Notes: generated from the sequence alone by a model not told the origin. DNA of 64,000 nucleotides from CANIGN01 sp041391385 (GCA_041391385.1 JAWKOD010000004.1:248001-312000); one strand, 5' to 3'; shown: positions 17,772 through 26,591, counted from the first letter of the stretch. Numbers and translations are program-made.

Positions 17772-17784
17772 AAATGTGGTTCCT

Positions 17785-18351
17785 CTACAAAGCAATAGCC
17801 ATAAAGATGGCCAGCCATACAACTCCTAAAAAATGCCAAAACCAAGACCAGAGTCGAAGGCTTTGAATGTTTGATGGGTTAAAGAATTTAAAGAGGAGTC
17901 CACTTAACCCTAAAATAAAGTGAACTCCGTGAAACAATATTAAAAAAGCAACTGAGCTTGAGTACACGTGTTCGCGCACATCAAAGGTCATCCACTTTGT
18001 GAGCGCTATGGTCTGAAGGGTTCCAAACAAAAGTCCCGTAACAATAGCGAGTAGCCAATAGAATTTAAAATCGCTTTGTTTGTTCAATTTATAGGCAGAG
18101 AAGCCTTTTGTTACGAATACAGAAGAGAGGCCAATGGCCAGCGTACTAAAGCTCGGTACTAAGAGTGGAAAACTTTCAATATAAGGCGGGGGCCATAGCG
18201 GAGTTTTAATGCGAGCAAGTATAAAACTAAGGATAAGTGTCCCAAACAACATGACCCAAGAAGCGAGCGAAACAAGAAAGAAAAGCTCTGCGTTTGAAAG
18301 CTTTCCATTTTCTGCTTTATGGGAAAAAGGTGTTTTGAGGGTACTTTGCAT
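17785..18351 (-). CDS. Cytochrome c oxidase subunit III-like protein (first copy)
   Basis: A 188-residue protein with five membrane helices, of the COX3 family by topology and motifs (FFLVSLASWVMLFG in helix 1, FHGVHFILGLSG in helix 4, WSWFWHFLGVVW in helix 5). Subunit III stabilises the oxidase and keeps the D-channel supplied with protons. Its start is right at the end of coxA (the 18351 base is shared), so it is translationally coupled. A second, different COX3 gene is present at 23479-24090 on the other strand. Which copy assembles with CoxA is unclear. Confidence 0.8.
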   Translation of the reverse strand: MQSTLKTPFSHKAENGKLSNAELFFLVSLASWVMLFGTLILSFILARIKTPLWPPPYIESFPLLVPSFSTLAIGLSSVFVTKGFSAYKLNKQSDFKFYWLLAIVTGLLFGTLQTIALTKWMTFDVREHVYSSSVAFLILFHGVHFILGLSGLLFKFFNPSNIQSLRLWSWFWHFLGVVWLAIFMAIAL

Positions 18352-20117
18352 TAAGTATTGCTCACTCCTTCTACGAATTCTGTTTGTGACAACCAGTCGC
18401 GTCCCGTAACTTTAGGGTTAGAGAATTCGTGTGGGCCATTATAGACCACTGGAATTGTATCAAAGTTATGGTGAGGGATTGGAGTCGGTGTGGTCCACTC
18501 AAGCGTTCCCACTTTCCAAGGATTGCTATCTGCAATTTCTCCGCATCTCATAGACTTAATGAAGTTATAGAGAAACAAGAATTGAGCAAAGAATACGGTA
18601 AAGACTGCTATTCCAATGTAAATGTTAAGTCCCAGAAGGGGTTTGAGGTAGTTGTATTCGTAGGGGTTGTAAATCCTTCGGTGCATACCTGCGTAGCCTG
18701 CAACCATTTGGCCAATAAAGATGTAAAGGATTGGGACCAGAGTAAACCAGAAGTGAATCTTGCCAAGTTTCTCGCTCATCATGCGACCAAACATTTTAGG
18801 GAACCAAAAATAAGTTGCAGCAAAAGCACCTAAGAGTGCAGCAACCGCCATAGTAAGGTGGAAGTGACCAACTACAAAGTAGGAGTTGTGCAGGATGAGG
18901 TTTGTCGATACGGCTCCAAGGTGAAGGCCCGTAAGGCCGCCGATTCCGAAAGTGATAATAACTCCCAAACTAAAAAGCATAGGGGTATGGAGTTGGATTT
19001 TACCTTTCCAAATAGTGCCTAGCCAGTTCAGGAAGAAAATACCTGATGGAATTGAAATTAAAAGTGTAAGGGTTGTGAAGGCTCCTGTTAAAAGAGGAGA
19101 CATTCCCGTTGTAAACATGTGGTGCCCGTATACAACCGCACTTAAAATTGTAATGGCAGTCATGGAGTAAGCCGTTTTCATCGCGCCAAAAGCAGGTTTG
19201 CGCGAAAAGAAAGATAAAAGGTCCGAAACGATTCCCCATGCAGGAAGAATTACGATGTACACTTCAGGGTGACCAAAGATCCAGAACAAGTGTTGGTAAA
19301 GTATGGGGTCTCCTTGCGTTCCAACATCTGAAATCGCAGCTGATAAAAAGAAGCTTGTTCCAAGGGTTCTGTCTAAGAGAAGAAGGATAAATGCTGCTGT
19401 TAGAACAGGAAGGAATAGGGCATTGAGAATGGCCGTTAAGAAGAGACCCCAAATAGTAAGTGGGAGTCTTTTGAAAGTCATTCCAGGGGCTCTTAAACGG
19501 ATAACCGTTGTAATGTAGTTAATCGCTCCAACAAGGGAGGAGTTCCCCATAAAGAAGAGAGAAATCAGCCAAAGGGTATGACCCATGCCGGGAGACCATT
19601 GGCTATGTGCCAGTGTGGGATAGGATGTCCAACCAACGGCCGAAGCGCCAAGCGGTACAAAGAAAGAGGCCATCATTAAGACACCGCCAACCATAGCGAG
19701 CCAAAAAGAAAGCATGTTTAGCCATGGGAAAATCATGTCACGGGCGCCGATCATAAGCGGGATACAAAAGTTACCAAAGGCACCAATGAGTATTGGAGTA
19801 ATGGCAAAGAAGATCATAATTGTTCCATGCATGGTGAATAGCATGGTGTAAACGTCGGGAGGAATAATGCCGTTGCTTGAAGGGAAGAGAAGATTTCCTA
19901 AAACGGGAAACGGCTCTCCCGGGAAGGCTAAGCACCAACGAATTAATACGGAGAGAAATGCTCCGATAAAAGCCCAGAAAATTCCATAAAACAAAAACTG
20001 TTTTGCGATAACTTTGTGGTCATAAGAAATGAGGTACTTACTGATAAATGTAGTCGGCTCAGCGTGAAGGTGCTCATCGTGATTTGCTTGTGGATTATTT
20101 GATGAATGAGTGCTCAT
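18351..20117 (-). CDS. ctaD: Cytochrome c oxidase subunit I (haem-copper oxidase, A-type), K-channel Lys absent
   Basis: A 588-residue protein with 12 or more helices when started at ATG 20117 (GAGAAG upstream); the frame from 20156 would overlap coxB. All redox-site ligands are present: haem a His in FTMHG, CuB His and the cross-linked Tyr in GHPEVY, the HH pair in GHHMF, and haem a3/a histidines in VGHFH. The D-channel Asp (IGARDM) and Glu (GHPEVY) are kept. At the K-channel, the block that normally reads VPTGIK reads IPSGIF, so the lysine is Phe361. The Mg-site Asp (usually HDTY) is Asn in HNSYF. The second gene after coxB in the operon. It reduces O2 to water and pumps protons. Confidence 0.95.
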   Translation of the reverse strand: MSTHSSNNPQANHDEHLHAEPTTFISKYLISYDHKVIAKQFLFYGIFWAFIGAFLSVLIRWCLAFPGEPFPVLGNLLFPSSNGIIPPDVYTMLFTMHGTIMIFFAITPILIGAFGNFCIPLMIGARDMIFPWLNMLSFWLAMVGGVLMMASFFVPLGASAVGWTSYPTLAHSQWSPGMGHTLWLISLFFMGNSSLVGAINYITTVIRLRAPGMTFKRLPLTIWGLFLTAILNALFLPVLTAAFILLLLDRTLGTSFFLSAAISDVGTQGDPILYQHLFWIFGHPEVYIVILPAWGIVSDLLSFFSRKPAFGAMKTAYSMTAITILSAVVYGHHMFTTGMSPLLTGAFTTLTLLISIPSGIFFLNWLGTIWKGKIQLHTPMLFSLGVIITFGIGGLTGLHLGAVSTNLILHNSYFVVGHFHLTMAVAALLGAFAATYFWFPKMFGRMMSEKLGKIHFWFTLVPILYIFIGQMVAGYAGMHRRIYNPYEYNYLKPLLGLNIYIGIAVFTVFFAQFLFLYNFIKSMRCGEIADSNPWKVGTLEWTTPTPIPHHNFDTIPVVYNGPHEFSNPKVTGRDWLSQTEFVEGVSNT

Positions 20118-20137
20118 ATTCTTCTCGTCTTTCCTTC

Positions 20138-21037
20138 CTACATGACCCAGTTCCAACCCCAGTGGGTTGCAGCGTCTTCTGGATCATAACGGGCCTCGGA
20201 CCATTCTGACATTTCTTTGGACCAAGCTTCAAAGTCTTCGAGTTCTACGACTTTCATGAAGCCCTTCATTTTATAGTGAGCTGTACCGCAAAGGTGCATA
20301 CAAGCAATTTCAAAATCGCCTGTTTTGATAGGTTCAAACCACATGCGGGTGATTGTGCCAGGGAGCGCATCCATTTGTCGGCGAACTTCTGGAACCATAA
20401 AACCGTGGATCACATCTTTTGATTTAATTTGTAAGGAAACAGTCTTTCCTTTGGGAATCCACATTTCATTTACAGTGACAATGTCGTCGGCAGTTCCGAA
20501 TTGCTCGTCGTTTCCAGCATAGCGAAAGTTCCAGAGCCATTGTTGAGGCATAACTTGTACTTGAATAACTTCTTTCCCCTGAGGGGGCGCCATGAAATAT
20601 TTTTGAGTATCTACAATAGAAAAATAAATAAGGACTAAGTCGAGTGATAAAAAGAAGAGGACGTCGAAGAAGAGCGTAACCTTGTGCTCTTTGTGACCAT
20701 CCGTATAGAGGGCTTTTGCACCTCTTTTTTCACGGTATGCAAATGTAAAATAAACAACCCCTATGATCATGATCATGAAGTAGATGAAAGTTCCAATTGT
20801 TACATATCCAAAGAGCCAATCAAAGTGAGCTCCGTCAGAGGATATGACGTCTGGGCCACTATAAGTATCGACAAAGCTCTTGGGTGATGGCCAGATTCCT
20901 TTTGCGTGAATGTGATCTTTTTCAAAATCAGGGTTGGATTGGTGAAGCTGTTCTTGGGTTTGTGCCCAGCCGCTCGAAATTGTACACGTAACAATGGCGA
21001 ATAATAAAAATAAGCGGCAAATTCTCTTGGTGTTCAT
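20138..21037 (-). CDS. ctaC: Cytochrome c oxidase subunit II
   Basis: A 299-residue protein from ATG 21037, whose A is also the last base of the ctaB stop (TAATG) and which has AAGGAG upstream. It has a signal peptide, two membrane helices (~70-95 and ~115-135) and a periplasmic CuA cupredoxin domain with CMHLCGTAHYKM, carrying the two Cys, His and Met ligands. No cytochrome c domain is fused, unlike classical caa3 subunit II. The residue between the cysteines that is usually Glu (and binds Mg) is His here. It takes electrons from a cytochrome c, probably the dihaem lipoprotein in the same operon. CoxA follows 20 bp downstream. Confidence 0.95.
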   Translation of the reverse strand: MNTKRICRLFLLFAIVTCTISSGWAQTQEQLHQSNPDFEKDHIHAKGIWPSPKSFVDTYSGPDVISSDGAHFDWLFGYVTIGTFIYFMIMIIGVVYFTFAYREKRGAKALYTDGHKEHKVTLFFDVLFFLSLDLVLIYFSIVDTQKYFMAPPQGKEVIQVQVMPQQWLWNFRYAGNDEQFGTADDIVTVNEMWIPKGKTVSLQIKSKDVIHGFMVPEVRRQMDALPGTITRMWFEPIKTGDFEIACMHLCGTAHYKMKGFMKVVELEDFEAWSKEMSEWSEARYDPEDAATHWGWNWVM

Positions 21038-21936
21038 TACAGGAAACTCCTTAGCAAAACTTCTACAGCCCAAACTCCTATTGTGAGCGGTAGGTAAACA
21101 AGTGAAGCAAAAAATACTTTGCGTGTAGGACTTAATTTAAGTGGGTTGCTGTGAGGACCTTCCAATAAGCTTTCAAAACAAAACCAAATGAAAGCAATTC
21201 CCATCAACAATGAAGCACTCATGTACATCAAACCCGCTAATTTTAAAAAATAGGGAAGAAAACTCACAATGACAAGTAAAGCGGAATAAAGAAACATGTG
21301 CCACTTGGCCAAAGGAATACCTGCTTGAACAGGGAGGGTCTTAAGACCAGCTTTGGCATATTCGTCGCGGCGGTAGATCGCAATGGATATAAAATGGGGG
21401 AGTTGCCACAAGAAGAGTATCCAAAAAAGGAGGATAGGTGTGATGCTGATCTCACCGCGAACTGCAGTCCAACCCATAACAGGTGGAAGTGCTCCGGGAA
21501 TGGCTCCTACAAAAAGAGAAATAGTCGAACGTCGTTTGAGCGGAGTGTAGAGAAGAACGTAGGAAAAAAGAGCCAAAAAGCCTAAAACAAGCGTGAGCAT
21601 GTTTGAAAATTTATAAAGTAAAGCAAGGCCAGCAGCAGAGCATAGAGCTGCACCCAAGAAAGCTTCTGAATTTTTAAGAGAACCTGTAACGAGAGGGCGC
21701 TTTTTTGTGCGCTCCATATAAACGTCTACATCACGTTCCATCCAACAGTTGCTGATGTTGGCTCCTGCTACCAAGAGAACAACTCCAAGTGAGGATAAGA
21801 GAAGGTGAAAAAAAAGTTTTGTTTCAATGGGGAGTGCAATCACCACACCAATAAAGAACGTGATAATAACCATGGAGCTGAGTCCTGGTTTTGCACATTC
21901 AATGAGGTCACGTAGTAATTGCTGCAGTCGTTTCAC
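21037..21936 (-). CDS. ctaB: Protohaem IX farnesyltransferase (haem O synthase)
   Basis: A 299-residue UbiA-family membrane prenyltransferase. The polyprenyl-diphosphate binding motif is NCWMERDVDVYMERTKKRPL (a variant of N-x3-D-x2-D-x3-D). It has seven to nine membrane helices and a second acidic motif in the Y-R-R-D-E-Y loop. It attaches farnesyl to haem b to make haem O, the precursor of haem A. The start is GTG 21936, overlapping the stop of ctaA (GTGA), and the TAA stop overlaps the coxB start, so the three genes are translationally coupled. Confidence 0.93.
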   Translation of the reverse strand: MKRLQQLLRDLIECAKPGLSSMVIITFFIGVVIALPIETKLFFHLLLSSLGVVLLVAGANISNCWMERDVDVYMERTKKRPLVTGSLKNSEAFLGAALCSAAGLALLYKFSNMLTLVLGFLALFSYVLLYTPLKRRSTISLFVGAIPGALPPVMGWTAVRGEISITPILLFWILFLWQLPHFISIAIYRRDEYAKAGLKTLPVQAGIPLAKWHMFLYSALLVIVSFLPYFLKLAGLMYMSASLLMGIAFIWFCFESLLEGPHSNPLKLSPTRKVFFASLVYLPLTIGVWAVEVLLRSFL

Positions 21937-22883
21937 TTCCCGTGTTTCCCCTTAAGTTTAAAAAAGAGTCCCGCAACAAGCGACCACAAAGCAAGACCAA
22001 ATGCTAGGTGGAGCGTAATTGCTAAGGGCGCAATATAAGTTCCCACAACTTTAATTCCAAGTAATACCTGCACTGTCACAATTAAATGGATTCCAATCAA
22101 GTGTCTTCTTAGAGATTTCAACTTGTTAAGTCGTGCGAACTTGAGCATGGGGATTGTAAGCCCGACTAGAGCAAAGAGAAGAAAAAAACCATTGAGGCGG
22201 TGGAGCATGTGGAGTTGTCCGGGGCCATTCATGGGCCAAATCGTTAATTTTGCAGTTGTGAGCTCTTGGCAAAGTATGGCGGCTTCCCAGCCGAGCCCAC
22301 AAGCGGGGCCCGCTCCGTAATGGCGGATGATGCCACCTAAAAGGATTTGGAGAAAGGTGAGTGCCAGAGCTATTCCTGACAGTTTAATAAGCTTTGTAGG
22401 GACCTTGGGCCATGTAGAGTCGGCGGGAGAATCTCCACACGTTTCAAAATAAATGTAGAGCAGAGAAGCAAAGAAAATATGGCTTAGTGCTAAATGAATC
22501 GTGGAATAAAGAGGAGTGATTTGCGTGAGAACTGTGGCTCCACCCATGATTCCCTGAATAATGACAAACACCAGCGCTACAATCGTAGCTTTGTGGAGCT
22601 TGGAGTCTATTTTTCGAATTTTACTAGAAAGTAAAACAAGCAAGCAGATAATAATTCCGATGAGCGTGCCGAGGAGTCGATGGGAGTGCTCAATTGCGAC
22701 AATTCCCTTCATTTCAGGAAAAAGTGTTCCGTTGCAGGTGGGCCAGTCGGGACAAGCTAAAGAAGAGCCCGTATTTTTAACAATTCCTCCCAATACGATC
22801 ATGACAAAAGTAAGGAAGATTGCGACACAGCTTGTGTAAAAGATACGTTTCTTTATGGATTTGGTTGAGGCTTCGGTATTCAT
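21933..22883 (-). CDS. ctaA: Haem A synthase
   Basis: A 316-residue COX15/CtaA protein with eight membrane helices in two four-helix halves. Each half has a haem-ligand histidine pair (EHSHRLLG in the first; a MLHRLNGF block and THLAFG-like TLHLAFG in the second) and the conserved cysteine loop SLACPDWPTC. It oxidises haem O to haem A for the oxidase encoded downstream. ATG 22881-22883 overlaps the stop of the DUF420 gene (ATGA), and its own stop overlaps the ctaB start. Confidence 0.93.
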   Translation of the reverse strand: MNTEASTKSIKKRIFYTSCVAIFLTFVMIVLGGIVKNTGSSLACPDWPTCNGTLFPEMKGIVAIEHSHRLLGTLIGIIICLLVLLSSKIRKIDSKLHKATIVALVFVIIQGIMGGATVLTQITPLYSTIHLALSHIFFASLLYIYFETCGDSPADSTWPKVPTKLIKLSGIALALTFLQILLGGIIRHYGAGPACGLGWEAAILCQELTTAKLTIWPMNGPGQLHMLHRLNGFFLLFALVGLTIPMLKFARLNKLKSLRRHLIGIHLIVTVQVLLGIKVVGTYIAPLAITLHLAFGLALWSLVAGLFFKLKGKHGK

Positions 22884-23317
22884 GCGCGTTCTCCGTAAAG
22901 GCTAAAATAAATAAGGACTCCCGTAACTGAAATGTACATCCAAAGAGGCCACGTCCAACGTGTCCAACGTTTGTGAGCGAGCCAGTTCTTTTTTGAGGCA
23001 TAAAAGAGTGTCCCAAGAACACCTGGAACGAGAACAATAGCTCCTAAGACATGGCTTATCAGCATAGCGAAGTACAGTGTTCGAATAGCGCCAAGACCTG
23101 AAAAAGGCCTCGCATCGTATGTGAAGTGGTAATAAAGGTAGCTGGCTAAAAACACACTTGAGACTAAAAAAGCAGAGATCATGGTGTTTCTGTGAGCCGT
23201 TTTTTTGCCGTTTTTAATGAAGACATAACCAAGTAAAAGCAGCACGGCCGCTGATCCATTCAGGGCAGCGTTAAGAGCTGGAAAAAAATCATTATAATTG
23301 GCTACGCTTTCTTCCAT
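22880..23317 (-). CDS. DUF420 membrane protein, oxidase-cluster associated
   Basis: A 145-residue protein with four membrane helices. Conserved histidines in AHRNTM, YYHFTY, ISHVLG and LAHKRWTRWTWPLWMYISVTG match DUF420, a family regularly found beside haem-copper oxidase genes and thought to help haem or copper handling; the exact role is not known. It is the first gene of the minus-strand oxidase operon and overlaps ctaA by four bases. Confidence 0.85.
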   Translation of the reverse strand: MEESVANYNDFFPALNAALNGSAAVLLLLGYVFIKNGKKTAHRNTMISAFLVSSVFLASYLYYHFTYDARPFSGLGAIRTLYFAMLISHVLGAIVLVPGVLGTLFYASKKNWLAHKRWTRWTWPLWMYISVTGVLIYFSLYGERA

Positions 23318-23478
23318 GAATTGCCTTTTAGAGCAGCCATAGGATTATCTTTTTCACTCCCCTTCGTCTACCCTCCTTTATGAAAAGGTACCGAGTTCGT
23401 TTTTGAGCAGATTGGGCCCCTTTAATTATCCGGGCTAAGTGATTGAAGGTCGGGGGAAAGAAGTCTATTGCTTAATAT
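23318..23478. promoter_or_regulatory. Divergent promoter region between the two oxidase transcription units
   Basis: A 161-bp gap between the DUF420-ctaA-ctaB-coxBAC operon (minus) and the COX3-COX4 pair (plus). All oxidase genes are read outward from here, so both promoters should lie in it and could be co-regulated. No consensus hexamers or clear operator were recognised. Confidence 0.5.
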
Positions 23479-24090
23479 ATGGGCGCTGTTGCACAACCTG
23501 TTGAACGAAAGCCTGATATGTTTGGTCAGGCAACAAATGGCAAAATTGGAATGTGGGTCTTTTTGGCCACAGACGGACTTACTTTTTCGGGTTTCCTCTT
23601 AGCTTATGGCATTTTGAGGGCGCGAAATCCTGATTGGCCCGATCCTGATCATTTTTTGGGGATTACTCTTTCGGCTATTGCTACTTTCATCCTTATTTGT
23701 AGTTCTGTGACAATGGTCTTGTCTCAGGCCGCTGGAGAAGAAAAAAAACGCAATGAAATGCTCTTCTTTTTGGCCCTCACTATTTTAGGTGGAATGAGCT
23801 TCTTGGGCATTCAGGCTTATGAATACACTCACCTTGCTCACAGCCAAGGGATGAACCTTTGGGAGTTTACTAAAGGGCCGCCTCAATTTGCTTCGACATT
23901 TTTTGTAGTAACAGGCTTCCATGGATTTCACGTTTTATCGGGCGTTATCTATTTAATGACGATTTTCGGACGGGCACTTGCTGGTAAGTACGATGATGGC
24001 AATGTGAATGAAGTCGAAATTGCTGGATTGTTTTGGCACTTTGTGGATTTGGTATGGATCTTGGTCTTTACCTTTATCTATATGATTTAG
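23479..24090 (+). CDS. ctaE: Cytochrome c oxidase subunit III (second copy)
   Basis: A 203-residue COX3-family protein with five helices. Family blocks are WVFLATDGLTFSGFLLAYG in the first helix, the conserved E in AYEYTHL, TGFHGFHVLSG and FWHFVDLVWILVF. This is the copy closest to the standard ctaE sequence; the other COX3 (17785-18351) lacks part of these blocks. The next gene, COX4, starts directly after its stop, as usual for ctaE-ctaF pairs. ATG 23479 has only a distant purine stretch (GGGGGAAAGAAG, ~15 bp upstream). Confidence 0.9.
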   Translation: MGAVAQPVERKPDMFGQATNGKIGMWVFLATDGLTFSGFLLAYGILRARNPDWPDPDHFLGITLSAIATFILICSSVTMVLSQAAGEEKKRNEMLFFLALTILGGMSFLGIQAYEYTHLAHSQGMNLWEFTKGPPQFASTFFVVTGFHGFHVLSGVIYLMTIFGRALAGKYDDGNVNEVEIAGLFWHFVDLVWILVFTFIYMI

Positions 24091-24108
24091 GTGGATGGAT
24101 TAAGGAAT

Positions 24109-24486
24109 ATGCAAGCAGTTATACATTTTTTTAAAACTCTCGATGCAAAGAGAAAAAGCTATTTCTATGTGTTTTTTGGTCTTTGTGTATTAACAGTTCT
24201 TGAACTCGCATTTTTACACCTCCCTTTTTCGCAGACCGTAATAACCATTATGATTTGCGTTGCCTCTTTGGCAAAAGCTTTGATTGTGGGTTGGGTTTAT
24301 ATGCACTTAAATCACGAGACAAAGGGGTTGAAGATACTTTTACTTTTTCCTCTTTTTGTAGCTTTCTTTTACGCGGTTTTCTTGATTACAGACTCACACT
24401 TAACACGCACTCGACACGCAGATCCCTATATTGGAATGCCTGAACGTACCCTTGGGCCTCGCTCAACGTTAAGGTTCGCAAGTTAG
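24109..24486 (+). CDS. ctaF: Cytochrome c oxidase subunit IV (COX4, prokaryotic type)
   Basis: A small membrane protein of 125 residues with three helices; MICVASLAKALIVGWVYMHL is the characteristic block of prokaryotic COX4/CtaF. ATG 24109 is preferred (AAGG three bases upstream) to the GTG at 24091 that abuts the COX3 stop. It completes the oxidase as the partner of the second COX3. Sequence after its stop is decayed. Confidence 0.85.
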   Translation: MQAVIHFFKTLDAKRKSYFYVFFGLCVLTVLELAFLHLPFSQTVITIMICVASLAKALIVGWVYMHLNHETKGLKILLLFPLFVAFFYAVFLITDSHLTRTRHADPYIGMPERTLGPRSTLRFAS

Positions 24487-24808
24487 ATGATTTTGGAAAT
24501 CCTATTGTAATAAGAGGCTCCAGCCGCAACACATGAGGCGCATGCTGAGGAGAAACATTCCGAAGCAGGAGAGCTGAGCCAAGCTCTGAGGAGCATTCAG
24601 CAGAAACTACAGAATAAATGAAACACCTCTGGGCTTTTTGATTTTTCTACTTTTAACGGAAAAGATCGTGGGCTTGTGTAGGGTGCGGGCAAGAATCCAC
24701 TTACACACCTAAGATGCTTATGGTTGGAGCTTGTTTGCTCTTTTGCCTATGGGTTTAGTGGCAATTATTTTTTGGATACTTCGCAGAGAGATGAAGGCTA
24801 ATCAAAAG
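24487..24808 (+). other. Decayed coding stretch: remains of a small membrane protein
   Basis: No intact gene. One frame around 24525-24625 gives an acidic, His-rich segment (THEAHAEEKHSEAGELSQAL). Another around 24715-24790 gives DAYGWSLFALLPMGLVAIIF followed by WILRRE, a clear membrane helix; a TAA directly in front of it would vanish with a one-base shift (…YTPK|DAYGW). This looks like a small oxidase-associated membrane protein broken by two or more shifts. Confidence 0.4.
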
Positions 24809-25713
24809 ATGAACCCCACTATACTTGAGCTCAAAGATCTTCGTTTTCCTATTCAAAGTCGACTGAAGTTCTAAAAGGTTTGTCTTTTAATATTGCTCCT
24901 TTAAAAAACCGTAGCGCTCTTAGGTCCAAACGGAAGTATTAAGTCGACCACGTTTAAAATTATATCCTCAAATTAAGGTTGGACGGGAAACTTCAGGTAG
25001 CTGGGCTTGTTTAAGAAATGATGCCAATGGGTACGCCAAAAGCTCGGGTTTGTTTTCAAAACGCGAGCTTAGATAAAATCTTACAGCCCGCGAAAACCTC
25101 TTTTTACAGGGCGGGTCATGAGGGCTTGAGCTAAGCGTTCAGTGACTTAGCTCAAACACTTCGCGTAGATTATTTGGATAAAAGAGTTTCTGATTTGTCT
25201 GGGGGGCAGGCCCGAAGAATAGAAATTATGAAGGCCTTTTTGGGGAGCCCTTCCTTATTGTTATTGGATGAGCCCACCAACGGCTTGGACCCACAGTCGA
25301 GGAAAGATTTTTGGACAGAGGTCAAAGCGCTTTCTAAGCGAAAGAATTGCACTGTTGTTGTAACCACGCATCTTATTGAAGAAGCCGAAGTGTGTGATGA
25401 ACTTGTTTTTATGAGCGAAGGTCGTTGTGTCGGCCAAGGACAGCCAAAGGCCATGCGCGAAAGTTTAGGCTACGAGATTTTGCAAATTGAAGCGCCTCAC
25501 ATTGAGGAAAAAAAGACCGAAACTCTAAATCTTTTAAAGACGGGTGAAAAAGCCGAAGTAGTTGGCGATACGCTGAGGATTTTCACTTCTCGTCCTGCGG
25601 AGCTTTTTGAAATCTTGAGACAAAAGTGGCCAGCTGAAATTCAACGAATAGAATGGGCCAAGCCAACGCTTGCAGATGTTTATTTTGAAAAAACGGGGAA
25701 AAGTTTTTCATGA
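24809..25713 (+). pseudogene. ABC-2 exporter ATPase, N-terminal half broken by several frameshifts
   Basis: From ATG 24809 the pieces of an ABC ATPase can be read only by changing frame: ILELKDLRF near 24825, then LLGPNGSIKSTT near 24915-24950 (Walker A, but with Ile in place of the Gly before Lys), then VCFQNASLDKILTARENL near 25050-25100. The Q-loop is therefore present. From 25174 one frame is intact for 179 codons, with the ABC signature LSGGQARR, Walker B LLLLDEP, the D-loop and H-loop (TTHLIEE), plus a C-terminal domain. The paired permease starts at its TGA (ATGA). At least three lesions in ~350 bases suggest a pseudogene or a badly resolved consensus; the exporter's substrate cannot be told. 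Confidence 0.65.
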
Positions 25714-26459
25714 ATACGCTCCAAAGTTTTTCGGCAGTAGCGGCACTTTGCAAACGAGAGTTCATTCGTTTTTTACGCCAGCGAAGTCGGGTTGTTGGAG
25801 CTTTTCTAACGCCTCTTATTTTTTGGCTCATGTTGGGGATGGGGATTGACGGCGCATCGGATTCTGCGGCTGTAGGCATGGCTGCAAACTTTAAGCAGTT
25901 CTTTATTCCCGGTATGATGGTCATGGGAATTTTGTTTACAGCCATTTATTCGGCCATATCTCTCATTGAAGATAAAAACTCAGGTTTCTATCAAGGAGTG
26001 ATGGTAAGCCCACTAGCAACCTGGGCCATAGTCTTATCTAAAATATTAGGTGCCGCTTTTATTGCTCTCTTTCAAGGGCTCTTACTCCTACCACTAGTCT
26101 ATTTGAATGGATTGAGTCTTAGCCTTCCGGCTTTTGGCTCTGTGTTGTTGTTGTTTTTCTTTATTGGTTTTTTTATCGCCAGCCTTGCTTTGCATTTTGG
26201 TTGGAAAATAGAAAGCGTTGCTGGTTTTCACGGCATTATGAACACGGTGCTGATGCCGATGTGGTTTTTATCGGGCGCTACATTCCCCATTAAGTCAGGC
26301 CCTTTATATTGGGTTTCAAGAGCTAACCCGCTGACCTATGCAGTTAAGTCGTTTCAAGACATTCTCTTTGTGCAAAACTACGCTTCTTTTGGATTAGCGC
26401 TCGTTGTCTTGGGCGTGAGTTCATTGTTACTTTTCTCCCTCAGTATGAACCGCCGCTAA
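25710..26459 (+). CDS. ABC-2 type transporter permease
   Basis: A 249-residue protein with six membrane helices of the ABC2_membrane type. It has a cytoplasmic N-terminal amphipathic stretch (CKREFIRFLRQRSRV), a first loop PGMMVMGILFTAIYS, the conserved EDKNSGFYQGVMVSP segment, and a late re-entrant P-rich block MPMWFLSGATFP followed by NPLTYAV. Such permeases form homodimers with the ATPase encoded just upstream and export drugs, lipids or polymers. It is coupled to the broken ATPase gene by an ATGA overlap. The permease itself is intact. Confidence 0.85.
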   Translation: MNTLQSFSAVAALCKREFIRFLRQRSRVVGAFLTPLIFWLMLGMGIDGASDSAAVGMAANFKQFFIPGMMVMGILFTAIYSAISLIEDKNSGFYQGVMVSPLATWAIVLSKILGAAFIALFQGLLLLPLVYLNGLSLSLPAFGSVLLLFFFIGFFIASLALHFGWKIESVAGFHGIMNTVLMPMWFLSGATFPIKSGPLYWVSRANPLTYAVKSFQDILFVQNYASFGLALVVLGVSSLLLFSLSMNRR

Positions 26460-26591
26460 ATATCAATCTTGGGGTCTGGGGGGGCTGGGAGCTGACAGAA
26501 TCCTTGCTAAAACGCCTCCCTGCGCGACGCGTCTACGGTCGACCAAAGTAGGCTCACGCGCTATACAATTTGCATGCAAGAGGTGGGATTC

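Noticed and set aside
18429..18833. Plus-strand open frame inside the coxA region
   Set aside because: It is antisense to the C-terminal part of coxA, whose coding sequence is beyond doubt.
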